Positions 18,637 to 32,039 of a stretch of DNA of 64,000 bases are shown piece after piece. This stretch comes from Balamuthia mandrillaris. Lineage: Eukaryota; Discosea; Longamoebia; Balamuthiidae. The notes below the pieces were generated by a model that was not told the origin of the DNA, searched no databases, and saw only the letters and a program-made list of their open reading frames with translations. The DNA lies in NCBI GenBank assembly GCA_031835245.1, contig JAVKOQ010000098.1, forward strand, positions 32,501 through 96,500. Direction: 5' to 3'. The number at the start of each line of letters is the position of its first letter. Position 1 is the first letter of the stretch. The translations under genes and the position numbers were made by a program.

Positions 18637-21600
18637 ATGACCACCTGGCCCCTCGTTATGGTTCTCTCTTTGATGGTGTTGGACCTGTCCCCATCGAATG
18701 TGGTGTGGGCCAGCTGCGGTCCATGTAAGAACAACCTGCAGAACCCTCCATCCTTTTCTGTTCCGATCAGCGCCGAATACAGCGGCTGGATAGCCGACAC
18801 CTTTGGTGAGGACAGCAGGGTGGTCAAGGCGAGCTACGTAGACAGGACCACGACCGACCCAAACATCTACTTTATGGCAGACGAAGATGAGAATTGTTAC
18901 CTTGACATCACCTTTGTCTACGTCAACACCAACTCGAGGAACCAGATCGGGTACTTCACCTTCGACAAGGCCAACGTGCCTAAAAATTTGCAGAACAATC
19001 AAATACCGGCCTCGTTCCTGCAGGCGCGGAGGATGCTGTTCGAAGATATCAGCGATTTCACACCAAATTGTTTGCCAAAGGGCACCACCATTAGAGCAGG
19101 TTCACTTTTTCTTTTTTTACTCTCTTCTCGTGTCCTTTCGTTTTCTGATATTATGCTGGCTCGGGCGACATAGGCCCTTTCAAAGGTACTCACGCCTTGG
19201 GGTTCTACCTGATCTCGAATGGAGCTTGCGCGCCCTCGGAAGAGTATGAGCAAAGGACCTTCTGGACCATCGATCTGTTCAATATGCAAAAGATTCTCCC
19301 CTCATGGAAGAGCTATCCCGCCACCGGCCGTCTGATGGCAGTAATCAAGGTGAACAAACACCTACTCTTACTCTTCTATTAATGCTTCCAACTCTCATCC
19401 CTTCCTTCTCCCTCCTTTTTCAACCCCTTCCTGTTGCGTTCTTGCTTTCCACCTTTTACTCGGACTGACGAACCGGGCGACAAACGCAGGACCCCATAAA
19501 GAATCGCTTCCACCTCGGCTTCGAGGACTCTCCGCACTACGACCAAGACTACAACGACGTGGTGCTGCTTTTCACCTCCACCTGCCCCCTCGACCAGACG
19601 AAGATCCCTTGCATCCTGAAGAGCCCCTGTCCCGCTGGACAGACTCTTCACGCCAGTACCTGCACGTGTGGCTGCAAGGACCCTGGCAACTGCGAAGGTT
19701 TTCTCGTCTGGGACCCTCTCGCTTGTAAATGTACCTGTCCCACCGGCCAGAACAACCCCTGCAAGGGGACCATCTGCCAGACCTCCACTTGCAACGCCCA
19801 GACCGGTCGCTGCGATGTAACTCCCACCGGCTGCCCTGGGAAGGTCGACTCCCAGTGCCTGCGTTGGGTGTGCGACGAGCAGAAAGGAGGATGTTTCCAG
19901 CAAGAAGTGGCCTGCGCTCAGCCAACAAACAAGTGCAAGAGAAACGTCTGTCGCAGCGGTTCCTGCGTCTTGGAGGACATCCCTAGGCCCGCTTGGGCCG
20001 TGAACGATGCCTGCAACAAGTACACCTGCAACACCAACACAGGCGTCTGGGAAAATGCTCCCACGGTTTGCTCTCCCAACTCCCAGTGTCGCAGCTTCTC
20101 TTGTGATCCGCTTATAGGATGTAAAGCCACCATCCTGCCCTGCACTGCCCCTCAGGACAAGTGCAAGGAGAGTTACTGCAACCCGACCACCTTCCAGTGC
20201 GAAACCAAGAACAAAGCACGGCCAGCCGACAAGCAGAACGATGCCTGCAACACCTACACTTGCAACTCTCTCACCGGGGAATGGCTATCCTCCACGACCT
20301 CCTGTGGGCAAGACACAGCTTGTAGGAAGTGGACCTGCGATCCGGTAGGCGGGTGCAAGGCCACCATCTCCCCCTGCCCTTCTCCAGCGGACAAGTGCAA
20401 AGAGAGCGTGTGCAACCCGACCACCTTCCAGTGCGATGTTAGAGATAAAGCTCAACCTGCTGACAAACAAAACGACCCCTGCAACACCTACACTTGCAAC
20501 CCGACCACTGGAGCATGGGACCACCAACCAACGATCTGTGGTACCGACACAGAGTGCAGACAATGGACCTGTGACCCTCAAACCGGATGCAAGTCCACCA
20601 TTCTTCCTTGCGCTGAACCGCAAGACAAATGCAAGGAGAGCTTCTGCGACACCACTGGTACCTTCCAATGCAAACAGAGAGACAAACCTCGCCCTCAACA
20701 CAAACAGGACGATGCCTGCAAGACCTTTACCTGCAACCCCTCCAGTGGGGCATGGGAACAGGCCACCACACAATGCCCTGCTTCCGACCTTTGCAACAGC
20801 TGGTCGTGCCATCCAGAACACGGTTGTCAGAACATTCCCACCCAATGTCCCTCTGATACCGAATGCTCCCGGTGGAGCTGCGACCCCAATTCCACAACGG
20901 ACTTAGGAGAGGTTATACCTTTGGGATGTGTGCGTAAGTACACAGAATGTCCCGCACCCACCAACCGTTGCACCAAGAATACGTGCACCTTGGAGGGAGT
21001 CTGCTTTGCTGAGGATCTTCCGCGACCGGATGACCTCCCTCTGGACGATTTCTGCCAAGAGTTCCAGTGCCATCCAACCACCGGAGAGTGGCAGAACCGC
21101 ACCACCGTAGCGGCACAAGAATGCCTCAGCAAAGAAGGGTCAGGTTGTGCGGAATGGATGTGCGATAGCGAGCATGGGTGCTTGCTCTCAGTTCGCTTGG
21201 GATGCTGTGAGGAGGGAGAAATGAGCAACTGCACCAGCTGCGAGGAGGTCACTGGCTGTCTTTGGGATGCCACCAGCGAGTCCTGCGAAGCCATCGCGGA
21301 GCTTCCCTTGGAGCTGGCAACCGCCCTGCCAGACCATCAGGGCAACCCCACAGGCCACAACAACTGGGAAGAGTTGATCTCAGGTTGTCCTACGGAGACC
21401 GATGGTGGTAGCCCCAGCGACAGCAACACCCCCGCCGTCGTGGCAGGAGCGGTCAGTGCTGGTGTTGGAGCACTGGCAGCATTGGGTGCAGCTGGGGCCT
21501 TCGCTTGGAGAATGAAGAGACGGTCGCAGTTGAAGAGCCGGTTGAGCGTCCAACCACCAACCATGACGCCGATGTCCAACTTTAGCAACCCGCTGTTCAC

Positions 21601-21649
21601 TTCTTCGGCAACGGAGGGCACTAACCCTTTGTATCCTGGGAACAGTTAA
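18637..21649 (+). CDS. Cys-rich DUF4114 type I membrane protein with NPLF/NPLY tail
   Basis: Three exons (18637-19099, 19174-19349, 19490-21649) close in phase to 932 residues. A signal peptide (WPLVMVLSLMVLDL) starts at the first ATG. Residues about 155-240 resemble DUF4114 (GFYLISNG, then GFEDSPHYDQDYNDVV). A long array of Cys-rich repeats follows (DACNTYTCN..TGEW, CRKWTCDP..GCK, DKCKES.CNPTTFQC), similar in spacing to slime-mould CTDC-type repeats. One membrane helix at about 861-886 is rich in Gly/Ala (AGAVSAGVGALAALGAAGA). The 46-residue tail carries NPLF and NPLY. It is probably an adhesion or recognition receptor. NPxF/Y tails bind PTB/FERM proteins such as talin in integrins and amoeboid Sib proteins; no VWA domain is seen here. 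Confidence 0.85.
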
Positions 21650-21808
21650 CCCATCTTTGTCTTGGCTCTCTCTCTTTCTCTCTCGCCTTTGTTGTTTATG
21701 GGCACATAAGGGTAAATGTTTTTTGTTATCTCCAAATAAAGTATTATTATTGTTGTCTTATTTTTTTCCTAAAAATATAGAATATTTCTTTGAAGTGATT
21801 TTAGTGAG

Positions 21809-23751
21809 TTAAGAAGCAGGAGCGAGGAGACGAGCAACATCCTCCGTCGCAATGATTCCATCCTCCCTCAGCATCTCCGCCACCTCCCTTCCCAACAGCG
21901 GCTTCTCCATCGCTCGGCAATGTTGCAACAAGATACGATACGTGTTCAAGTTGGGGCGAGGCGACGTTCTATCCTTGCTTCCTTTCTCTCGCATCTCTCT
22001 CAGCAACTGCACCGCTGACTCTAACTTGTCATCCAATGCCAAGTAATGCATCAACGAATGATACATCTTCAAAGTCATAGAGAGTCCCTTCGTTTCCTCC
22101 ATGTGCCCCACCGTGCGCATGACCCCTTCCAAGTCCCGATGCAGGAGGTACTGGTTGAGAATGGGCTCGAAGCATTGCGCGGTGGGGACGAGGCCGTGCC
22201 GTTCCTCCATTTCTTCCAAGACTTGGAGGCATTGGTTCAACTTGTTGTTTGTCGCTAATGCTTCAATATAGAGTCGAAAGATGGGAAGATCAGAAGCAGT
22301 TTTTCTGGATTTTTTGTTGTTCAGGGCGAACCGTTCAAAGAGGCGGTTGATGCGAGCAAAGTGTTCTTCGTTAGTTGGGTCTAACATCTTGAGAACTGCT
22401 TCGAAGGCAGGTGCATTAATGTTATATCTGATTTGTTGGTGTTTTGTTTGTAAGAGCAATAAATAGAGAGAGAGAGAGAGAGAGAAGGAGGGAGAGAAGG
22501 GAACGAGAGAAAGAGGGAGGTGGAGAGGATAGAAAAAAAAAGTACTTTTCATCTAGCATGATTTGAAAGATGTCCAAAGACTTATCCAAGTTGCCAATCC
22601 TCACAAAGAACTTGAAGAGGCTAAGATAGAGTTCCTTATCAGGCTTCAGCCCTTGATTTCGCATCGCCGCAAACGTTTGTAATACTTTGCTCTGTAATGC
22701 AGCTTTTGCTTGTCGCGTTTCTTCGTCTTCTTCCTCCGCTTCTTCTTCTTCTTCTTCTTCGTCCTCTACTTCATCCTTTACGTCTGCTTTATTTCTTCGT
22801 ATATCTTTTTCTTCTTCTTCTCCTTCAATTAGACCTTCTAAATCTTCGTTTTCTTCGTCTTCCTCTTCTTCTTCTTCCTCAGCTTCGTCAAACATAAAAT
22901 CGGATTCACCTTCTTCTTCTCCAAGTGATTGTTTCCTTACAGTTGATGGAGATGATCCAAATAGTTTTGACACTTTGGCTGCCAAAGAGCGAAAGAGAAT
23001 AGAGTAGGTTGATTTGGTAGGAACCACTCCTTCTTTCGGCATCTCCTCCAAAACTTGAAAAGCACGATCCACTTCTTCCACAGCAACACATATCTGAATC
23101 AACGATGAGTACAGAATTGCATTCGGTTTGATGATATGACTTGGCGTGTCTCTACTGGCATCTTCTTGTTGCTCTTTCTTTTCGTCTTCAAACGTTTCCA
23201 TATTGTCTTCTTCTTCTTCTTCTTCTTCTTCTTCTTCTTCTTCCTCCTTTCCAAACTCTTTGTCGAGTTCGCTTTGTAGAGCCTCTTTAACCGTAACGTC
23301 GTGTCGCTCTCTTTGGTGTTCGTCATCAACAACAAAAGAATCGGCTTTGTTGAACCATGCAGAAGGATCTTTCATCAGTTCCAACACAGAGAACGCTCTC
23401 TCTACATGTTTGCCTCGCCAGCAACTGGATATCAACGAGGCAAAAGTGATGACGTTGGGCTTGACTCCCGCTTGCTTCATCATGTCTAAAACTTGAAAAG
23501 CAGAGTCGCTGTCTCCTCGTTTGGCGCAGACGTTGATCAAGCAATTGAAGGTGACGACGTCAGGAGAGACTACACCTTCCATTGTCATTCGGTGGAAGAA
23601 GGAGAAGGCTTTTTCCACTTGGCCCCCAGCTGCACAAACGTCGATCAGTGAGTTGTACGTGACAATGTTCGGAGAGACTCTGTAGTTCTCTGGAGGCTTC
23701 TATAGGAGTGGCATTTGTTAGTTGGTTTAAGAGAATATCAGCACAGACGTC

Positions 23752-23800
<49 letters not shown>

Positions 23801-25078
23801 GATTGAAAAGAAAGAAACCAAGGATTCGTCATTCGGTTTGGCAGCCTTGGCCTTCTTGTATTGATGATACTCCACATAGTACCTCCTGGTCTGCTCATGC
23901 ATTTTGTCCAACAGGACAGTGGCACGCGTGACATCTCCCGACCACTTGCAAGCATGAATAAGAGCATTGTAGGTGTGCAAAGAGGGACGCAGCCTCTCTC
24001 CCTCCATCACTTTATACAAGAAGAACGCTCCTCGAATGTCTTTCGATCGCTTACTCTTGTCCTTGTGGCTCTCAGCGTTGTTGCCAGTATGGTAAACGTT
24101 GTTGGCGTTGACACAGGCACGAATGGCATAAGTCAGGGCGTGCGCCGTTGGCTTCAGATCGCACCGCTGCATCTTCCTCAGTAGCTGGAAGCAGAGCTGC
24201 GCCTTGTTGTGACGGCCTAGCTGGCAGAGCAGCTCGTTGAACTGCTGCGCCCAACGCTCCTTCTCGCGGTGGAGCTCCTCCTGGACGGTCTGTTGCACCA
24301 GCTGAAGGTCCGCCCTGCTGCCTCCTCTCTTCCACCTCTTCTCTATGATGTGCTCCGCCTGATTGCGGGTCAACTGCTTCTCCCTCTTGCGCTCGTCCTC
24401 GTCCCTCTCCTCCTTCTCCTCAGCCTTTCCCTTCTTTTGAAGAATAGAAGCAAGCTGGTCCTTCTGAAGCTGAGCGCGTTTCTGACGGGTCAACTTGCGA
24501 GCGAGTGCCTCCTGTTGGCCCACAATGTCCCTGCGGAGGACATACGGCAACAGCTTGAAGGCCCTCTCCGCGATGGTGCGGAGATCATTTTGTGTCGACG
24601 CAGCGTCGCCCGCAGCGGAGAGGCAGTCTCGTAGCAGGGCGGCAAGGTCCAACGGTTCGATGGAGGAGCGGAGCGACTCCAGACGTTCCAAACGACGGAT
24701 GAGGTCCTTGCGCGTGTCCTCTTTTTTGCCAACAGGATTAGCTCTTGTCCTGTTCTTCTGCTTCGGATGGGTCGTTGAGGTGGTTATCGGTTGAGAAGAG
24801 TAGAGTGAAGAAGGAAAAGAAGAAGCAGCAACAAACAAGGAGTGCGCAGCCAAACGTCTCTGATGTTGGCCAAAGAACGAAGGTGTGAAAGAAGCCCCTG
24901 GAGTGAAGTTCTTCTTGAGATGATAAAGAATATACCGCCGTTGTGCGAAAAGATGGGTTGGCGGGGGTGGAGTGAGGGAAGAAGAAACCGCTTTGTTGGC
25001 TCTTTCGAGGTGGAGGCTCCACCGAGCGCCGAGCGAAGCAGAGCTGCTTCTCACTCCGCCGTAACAAGCTCTCAGCAT
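21809..25078 (-). CDS. pentatricopeptide repeat (PPR) protein, probably mitochondrial
   Basis: Three exons (25078-23819, 23699-22546, 22427-21809) close in phase to 1,010 residues. The N-terminus is rich in Arg, Ser and Ala with few acids (MLRACYGGVRSSSASLGARW), as in mitochondrial presequences. PPR motifs include HTYNALIHACKWSGDVTRA, VTYNSLIDVCAAGGQVEKAF, VTFNCLINVCAKRGDSDSAF, ITFASLISSCWRGKHVERAF and ILYSSLIQICVAVEEVDRAF. Long Glu-rich inserts encoded by CTT-type repeats split the array. PPR proteins bind organellar RNA one base per repeat and act in processing or translation. Both introns carry CT tracts on the sense strand. The RNA target cannot be read off safely. Confidence 0.9.
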
Positions 25079-25392
25079 CTCTCTCTCTTTTTCCTTGCTC
25101 TACTTATTCTTGTAGATACTCCACGTCGTCACGATTTTCACATACCAAACATTTTATGCATTGCTTACTTACGTCACTAACGGAATGATGAGAATTTTTG
25201 GTATGTAAAATATTTGACGACGAGAGAAAGGAGAAGAGAGAAGAGAGGAGAGAGAGCGCAGAGCAGAGAGCAGAGAGCAGAGAGAGAGAAGAAAGCTAAT
25301 ACAAAGAGTGATGAACGAGAATGCAACAACAAAAGAAAGGAGCACCACCCAAAGAACAATTCTCTGTCGCAACAACCAAGAGTATTTTTTGT

Positions 25393-28300
25393 TTAGGTGT
25401 AATAGTGTCTCCAATACATGCCATCTCTCCAAGTAAACCAGGACGAGAAAGTCGAAGAGGAAGATGACAGTGAGCTCGAGTACCACGATTGCAAGCCCGT
25501 GCCGCTTCCTCCTCCTCCCACCACGCACCAAACAAACCACAACGCCAAGAAAACGGCGATCATCACCGTCCAATGCATCGCGTTGCTTTGCGCCTTGGCT
25601 TGTTGTGCTCTTCTTCGTGCCGCTCTTCTTTGTCGCATCGCTCTTCTTCGCAGCAGTTTTTGTTTGGCTAATTCCAAGACTTCTCTCTCGGCTCTCTTTC
25701 TTGGGTCCTCTTCTTCGAGTCTTTCTTTTTCTGTGTTTGCTTGCTGCTGGGCTTGTTGAAGAAGACAAAGAGAAGAGGAATGGAGAGAGTCGAGTTGATG
25801 TTTGATGCGTTCCCATTGTTGAAGCAGTGCTTCGTTTTGTTGGTCGATCTGAGCCAATAGTTCTTGTTCTGCTTTTGCTTTTTGTTCTGCCTCTTTTGCT
25901 CGTTGTTCTTCTTCGTCGATCTTCTTTTGTTGCGCTTCTTTGTCTATTCTTTCTTGTTCCTCCTTTTGTTGTTTTTCCTTTTCTTCTTTTCTGATTTCTT
26001 CTTCGTCTCTATCTGTAGTTTGCTTTATCTCTTCTTTTGTTTCGCTGTCTGCTTTCTTTTTTTGTTCCTCTTCTTGTTGCTGTTTCTCTGCATCGATTTC
26101 GTTCTCGTCCTCTTTCTCGTCCTCTTGCTCTTTTTCGTCTTCTTTCTCGTCTTCCATCTCTTCTTTGCTCGTTATTTCTTGCTCACTCGTTCGTTTCTCT
26201 TCCTCTTTCTTGCTCTTTTCTTCTCCATGTTCGCCTTCTTCCAACTTATCCCAACCAACATTCATTAGTGCTTCTGGAGTGTCAAACAACATTGCTGTGT
26301 TCATTATATCTACTTGTGCTTCTTGTGTTTCTTCTTCGCTTTCCGTTGTTGTCTCGATTCCTTCCTTCTCTTCTTCTTTATCTTTTTCTTTTCCTTTTCC
26401 TTCGTCTTCTTCTTCTGTTGAAGGAAAGATGTGGAGTATCTTCTCTTCTTTGCGTGGTCGTTTGGAACTGACATCTTCTTCACCGTTTTGTTCTGCTTTT
26501 CCAAGTTCTTGTCCTTCTTTGCTTCTTTTCGCAGTTACTATCTCTTCTTCAATTTGTTGTTCTCGCTTTGGTGCTAGTTCTTCTTCTTTTTTGTTCACTT
26601 TTTGAAGTACCATTTGCGCCGTTCTTCTGCGAACATCTTTGATCAATTGCTCCAAACGCATCATCTCCAATTCTGTCTCTTTCTTCAATATCGTTTCCAT
26701 CTTTCTTTCTCTTTCTACTTCTCGTCTGTCTTTTCCGCTTTGTTCTTGTGCGTGCCGTGAAGATGAATTCCTTTTTTTGTTGTTATTGATGATTTTAAGT
26801 TGAGCTTGTTTATCGTTCAACCAGTTGATAACATGTTTGCCTTCGCCGTCAAACAGAGAGAGATCGACTCGGTTGTTCGTTTCGCATTCCTTCAACAACT
26901 TTTCCATGCACACCAGCCACGTAGAAGAAGGAAGAACAATGGCGTTAAACAACTCGTCAATGGTTTGCATCACCTCTTCGCCCCATTCTTTCCATTTGTC
27001 TTCGTCGTCGTCGTCGTCGTCGTCTTCGCTTTCTTCACTTGCCTCTCCTTCATTTAAAGCTTTTTCCATTTGAGCAACCTTAGCTCGATAACGTTCGAGT
27101 TCATCTTCCACTGAATTGCTGTTGCTGTTGTTACCGGAAATCGAAGAAGATGATGCTTCTATAAACTCGAATTCTGACGTTTCTTGATCCGCTTGTTGTT
27201 CCTTCCTCTTCCATGCCAAATAGGCATCAAATAATTCTTTCCTGTCCCTCTCTTCTTCGATTTCTTCATTTGTTTCCGCTTTCTTCTCGTTCGACAATAA
27301 TAGCAGCTGTCGCAAATTTCGAAACCCATTCATCGTTAGTTGGTTGTTGTTTACGTTCTTTAGACTTGCTTGCAGTCCCCAATGCAATGCCGTCTTCTTA
27401 CTCGCTTTGTCTGATGGACGATTCAACGAAGCTCCTTGTTGTAGCAGTCGTTCAATACTATCCAACTGTGGAAATAAACTTTGGAGACGGGAACGTTTGC
27501 TTCGTGGTGAGACTGCTCTTCTCCATCCGTTATTGGATTCTTCCTTGTTTGGTTTGTTCTTCCGCATCCTCTTCTTTCTTCGTTCTTTCACTGTTTCTTG
27601 AATCGCTTCTAAACGACTCTGCACGGCATCCACGGATTTCGTTCTGTTGTACCAATTGTTCACCACTTCGTCCACTGCTTCTTCGACGTTATTGCCGCCT
27701 TCCTTCTTCCTTTTCTTCGTCTGCAATTGCTCTCTTTTTTCTCCATCACTTGACGAATTGGAGAGGAAGAAAAGGCCGCCATGACCGCTGCACGCCGCTA
27801 TCACTGCAAGCATTAACGGAGTTTTTCCTTCTTTGTCCATCTTCTCCACACTTGTTTGTTGTGGTTGTTTCGCATCGTGCATCAACGTGATAAGATGGTC
27901 AGTGCATTGTTGATGGCCTCCCAACGCAGCGTAGTGCAACGGCGACCACCCTTTGTCATCTAAAAATTCTTCCTCCCCATTGTTGTTACTGTTGTTGATG
28001 AGTATGTCTATAATGTCGCTGTGACCTCCCGCCGCTGCCATGTGAATTGGCAAACGACCCTCCAAATCTCTCCTCTTCCACAAATCCACTGTTGTTGGCG
28101 TTAGATCAAACGTAGGAGAAGCGATAGGAGAAGAAGCATGTTCTTTCTTGGCGTAAGCGAGCAATTGTTCTACGCAATGGGTATGCCCGCCAAAACATGC
28201 CAAATGCAACGCCGTTCTTCCTTTCAAGTCTTTGGCTGTCAATTCTGCTCCGCTTTTATCCTCCTCCAACAACAGCCGCAAACATTTTTCTTGTCCGTGG

Positions 28301-31124
28301 TAAGCGGCCCAATGAAGAGGAGTTCGTCCCATTCCATCTCTGACATCCACTCCATGTCCTCTCGTTTGGGCTTTTGTCCACGATGAAGATGATGAGCCTT
28401 CTTTTTGGCTTTGGAGAAGAGGTTCCATCAACAATCGAAGAACTTCGTGATGACCTCTCATCGCAGCCACATGAAGCGGGGTGGCTTTCGTGACGTTGTC
28501 CGCAGCACGAATTGCAGACGCCCTCAATTGTTGTTGTTCGTTGGCAACAGTGTTGCTCAAGGCGGGACGGTCGGCGTATGCGTCGAGTAAAAGTTTAGTG
28601 ACTTCGGAGTTACCCAACCATGCTGCTCGATGGAGGGCCGTCCTGCCAAACCGGTCGCGAGCATCCAGAGCGATTCCCTTTTGGATTAGCAAAGCAATCA
28701 CTCTTCTTGGGTCAACAATAGGAGAGTCATCATCATCGTTGTGACTCTCTTCTTCAATTTCTGCCTCTTTATCATTGGACCTTCTTTTGCTTCCTTCTGT
28801 TGTTGTTCCTCTTTTGGATTTGTTCTGTAGCGACGCGAAGCTTTCAACAGCGTAATGAAGGGAATTTCTGCCTTGCTTGTCCAGCTGATTTAGGATAGAG
28901 TCGGTGGATTCTCCAGGACGAGGTGCTTGAAGTAGAGATGTTAAGGTGTCGATGTGCCCTTTGAGAACAGCCAGCTGAAATGGTGTTCTGCCTGCAGAAT
29001 CCTCACAATCCAATCTTGCTCCTTACAGGGCAAACCAAATATAAAACGATTAATACAAGAGGGAGAAGGAGAGAGAGAGAGAGAGAGAATACCTTTGTCC
29101 AATAAAAAACAAGCAAATGGTTCTCGATCGCTCAAGCATGCCAAATGAAGGGGGGTAAAACCTCCAAAGGAGTCCACAGGGTTCAGCATCGCTCCATTTT
29201 CTACTAAAATACGACCCGCTGGTTCCACTTTCCCTGCTTGAGCTGCCAAATGCAACGCAGTTCTGCCTTTGCGATCGATGGCTCGAAGCATCTCCTCTTT
29301 CAACGAACTGCTGTTGCGATTGTTGCTTCTCGTTTTAATATTTTTGTCTTTAGCAAAGTCCAACAACAGCCGCATTACTCCCGCGGCCCCAGTTTCATCA
29401 TCCGAGGAGGATGAGGGTGAAGGCGGAGAGGCCGAAGACGCTGTGGCGAGATGAAGAGGAGTTCTGCCGTCCTTGTCTCGGTCCAACAGTACCTCCAATC
29501 CAACGCTCTCTTTCTGTTTAGCTGCAAATGAAGTGTCCCTGGTTTGACCTCGAATGAGGGTCAAAAGCTGTTCCAAACAGGAGAGATGACCGCCTCTACA
29601 GACTTCATGAAATACAGTTCTTCCTCGATTGTCCTTCTGATACAGTCCTTTCTCTAACTCCGGATAGTTTCCTTCTACAACGCCGAAGTCCTTATGATTG
29701 TTAACGCTTTCATCGTCATCTTCTTCTCCGTTCTCGTCGTTGCCGTAGATTCCCAAGTCATCGCCATCATCCAACAACCAAGAATGCGTTTTCAGCTCTT
29801 CTAAACAAAACATGAGACACTCGCGATGTCCTCTTCGAGCAACCAAATGCAGTGCGGTCGAGCCCTGTCGATTCAACTGACGAACTATGGAGGAGCGAAG
29901 AAAAGGAGAGGAAGGAGAACCGTTTTCGGATTGTTGAGGTTGTTGTTCCAAAATGTATTCTACGTGTCGAGTCCAATCGGTGCAAAGCTCCTTGAGCGTG
30001 TCCAAATGACCGTTGGCTGCTGCCAGATGGACCGCTGTGTCTTGGTTGGCATTGAGCGCTTGCAAAAACGCAAAGTCTCTCGTGGCCTTCAGCAGCGCCA
30101 CCACGCACTTGGTGTAGCCATGAAAGGAAGCCACGTGAAGACAGGTGTTGTGTTGCTGGTAGTCGGAGAGAGCGTGATCCACGCCGTATTTCAGAAGGAG
30201 GGCTACTGATTTGGCGTTGTTGCGGAAGCAAGCCCAGTGTAGGCAGGTCCAGCCTCGATCGTCTTGCACGTTGAGGAGATTTGGGAATTGCAGCTGAATG
30301 CCAGAAAGCAGAAGTTCCAGACAGGCCTTTCCTTCAGAGTCTGAATAATTGATGGGAGACTCGTTAGAGACAGGAGGAAAAGGAACGAACGAGAATAGAG
30401 AAGAAAGAAGAAGGCAGAAGACAGAAAGAAGTTAGTACGTGTTCCAGCAGCTGCAGAGTGAAGTACAGTGCGGCCATGCTTGTCCACCAAGTCAAGCTCG
30501 ACAAAACACTCGGCCACAAGCGAATCCACGCATGTCCGCCTAGAATTGAGACAAGCAAGATGCAAGGCAGTGGCACCATTTCGGTCCTGCGCATTCACAT
30601 CACACTTGTACTGATGCAATAAGAGAAGGACTTCTGTGTGGCCGCAAGCAGCAGCCCAATGGAAGGGCGTTCTTCCCTCCAAGTCTCGTGAGTCAATGCC
30701 TCCCCCCTCTTTTGAACTCTCATCATCATCCTCGTCATCATAAGCGTCGTCGTCTTCCTCTTTGCGATCCTGTTCGATACAAGAGAGCAGCCACTCTGCT
30801 ATGCCCACCGCACCGAGCTCTGCCGCCATCGACAGAGCAGAGCGCCCCTCGATGTCCTTCTTCACGACATTGGCTCCCAAGTTGATGAGCTCCTCCACGC
30901 ATCGCTCGTGTTTGTTAAGTGTGGCCAAATGGAGAGCACCTCGTTTTTGGTTGTCCGTTTGTAGGAGAACGGAAATGTCTTCGTCCAGCATTATTGAGAG
31001 GAGATGCCAGTGGCCATACATGCTCGCAAAGTGCAGACCTGTTCTTCCCATTTTGTCCTTCTTCAATAGATCGGCATCCATCTCTACACAAACACAAAAC
31101 CATAACTGCATTAGCAAGAGAGGA

Positions 31125-31161
<37 letters not shown>

Positions 31162-31599
31162 GCGAGAAGAGAAAAGATCGATCGAGGTACCAAGAAGCAA
31201 CTCTAAGCATTCTTTGTGGCCATTGGCGCAGGCAGCATGAAGGGCCGTCCGGCCCAATGGATCCGTGCTGTTGACGTCAAAGGTTGGCGCCTTGTCCAAA
31301 ATGATGATAGCGATTTCGTGGTGGCCGTTGCAGCAGGCAGCAAACAAGGGAGTGACCTGCTCGTATGCTTGAAAGGCAAGCTCTTCGTCCTGCTCCAGCA
31401 GCTCCAAACAGCGCTGCTCATCTCCTTGCAAAGCAGCTGCCACCAAGGGCTGATGCTCTTCGCAAATCTCCGCATTTAAATCAATGAAAATCCCTTTTTT
31501 TCAGTGTTGATGGTTTTCACGATGAGATGGAGTGGCCAAGATTTTTTTCAGTGGAGAATAGGATGAGCGTTGGAGCGTACCTGTTTCGCCATAGTCCAT
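25393..31599 (-). CDS. giant ankyrin-repeat protein with C-terminal membrane anchor
   Basis: Five exons (31599-31581, 31493-31191, 31083-30439, 30340-29093, 29021-25393) close in phase to 1,947 residues. The 19-base first exon gives MDYGET and supplies the only in-frame ATG; the second exon alone has none. About twenty ankyrin repeats fill the first about 1,150 residues (GRTALHAACANGHKECLELL, GRTALHLAAQAGK.EPA, GRTPLHWAAYHGQEKCLRLL). A long acidic and Gln/Glu-rich coiled coil follows. A hydrophobic helix (TVMIAVFLALWFVWCVV) about 60 residues from the end suggests a tail-anchored protein with the repeats in the cytosol. Its partners are unknown. Length and layout resemble scaffold proteins. 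Confidence 0.88.
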
Positions 31600-32039
31600 C
31601 GTTAGCGATGTCTGTCGATCACCGCTCCTTCTTCTTCCAATCAAAACTCGAAGATGAGAGCGGAAAGCTCCGAAAAGTCGTTACTGCTACTTTTTTTTTG
31701 CGGAAAACTTTTCCAACGGTCAACCACAATTTCCTCTCTCTCCTCTCTTGCTCTACTCAACAGCGAATTCCACGCTTGGTTGGTGTAGCCAAAAGGGCGG
31801 GCCAGATAGTCCGGGTAAAAGCGCACTCGATTTGGCGGGAAAACCCAACCTCCCCTTGTTCCTCTTCACGCGTGTCGTCTTTTCTTTTTCTTTCTTTTTC
31901 TTTTAATATTTTTGTATTTTTTATTGTGGCACATTCGGAGATACCCCTCAGGTCGTGACGGTTTAGAGTTCGTTATTTTGCTGACGTGTTAAAGTGTACG
32001 TCGACAAATATGCCACACACATTCCCATATTTTTGTCGA
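31600..32039. promoter_or_regulatory. 5' region of the ankyrin gene with three GTCGAC palindromes
   Basis: Between the ankyrin start and the CDC6 stop lie GTCGAC at 32000 and 32035, with a third at 32045 overlapping the CDC6 3' end. The first reads TACGTCGACAAATATG, the form seen upstream of other genes. An overlapping plus-strand open frame (from 31527) runs antisense to ankyrin exon 1 and is probably spurious. Confidence 0.4.

Noticed and set aside
31527-31958. Plus-strand gene antisense to ankyrin exon 1
   Set aside because: No domain, and the overlap with a phase-validated first exon makes it unlikely.
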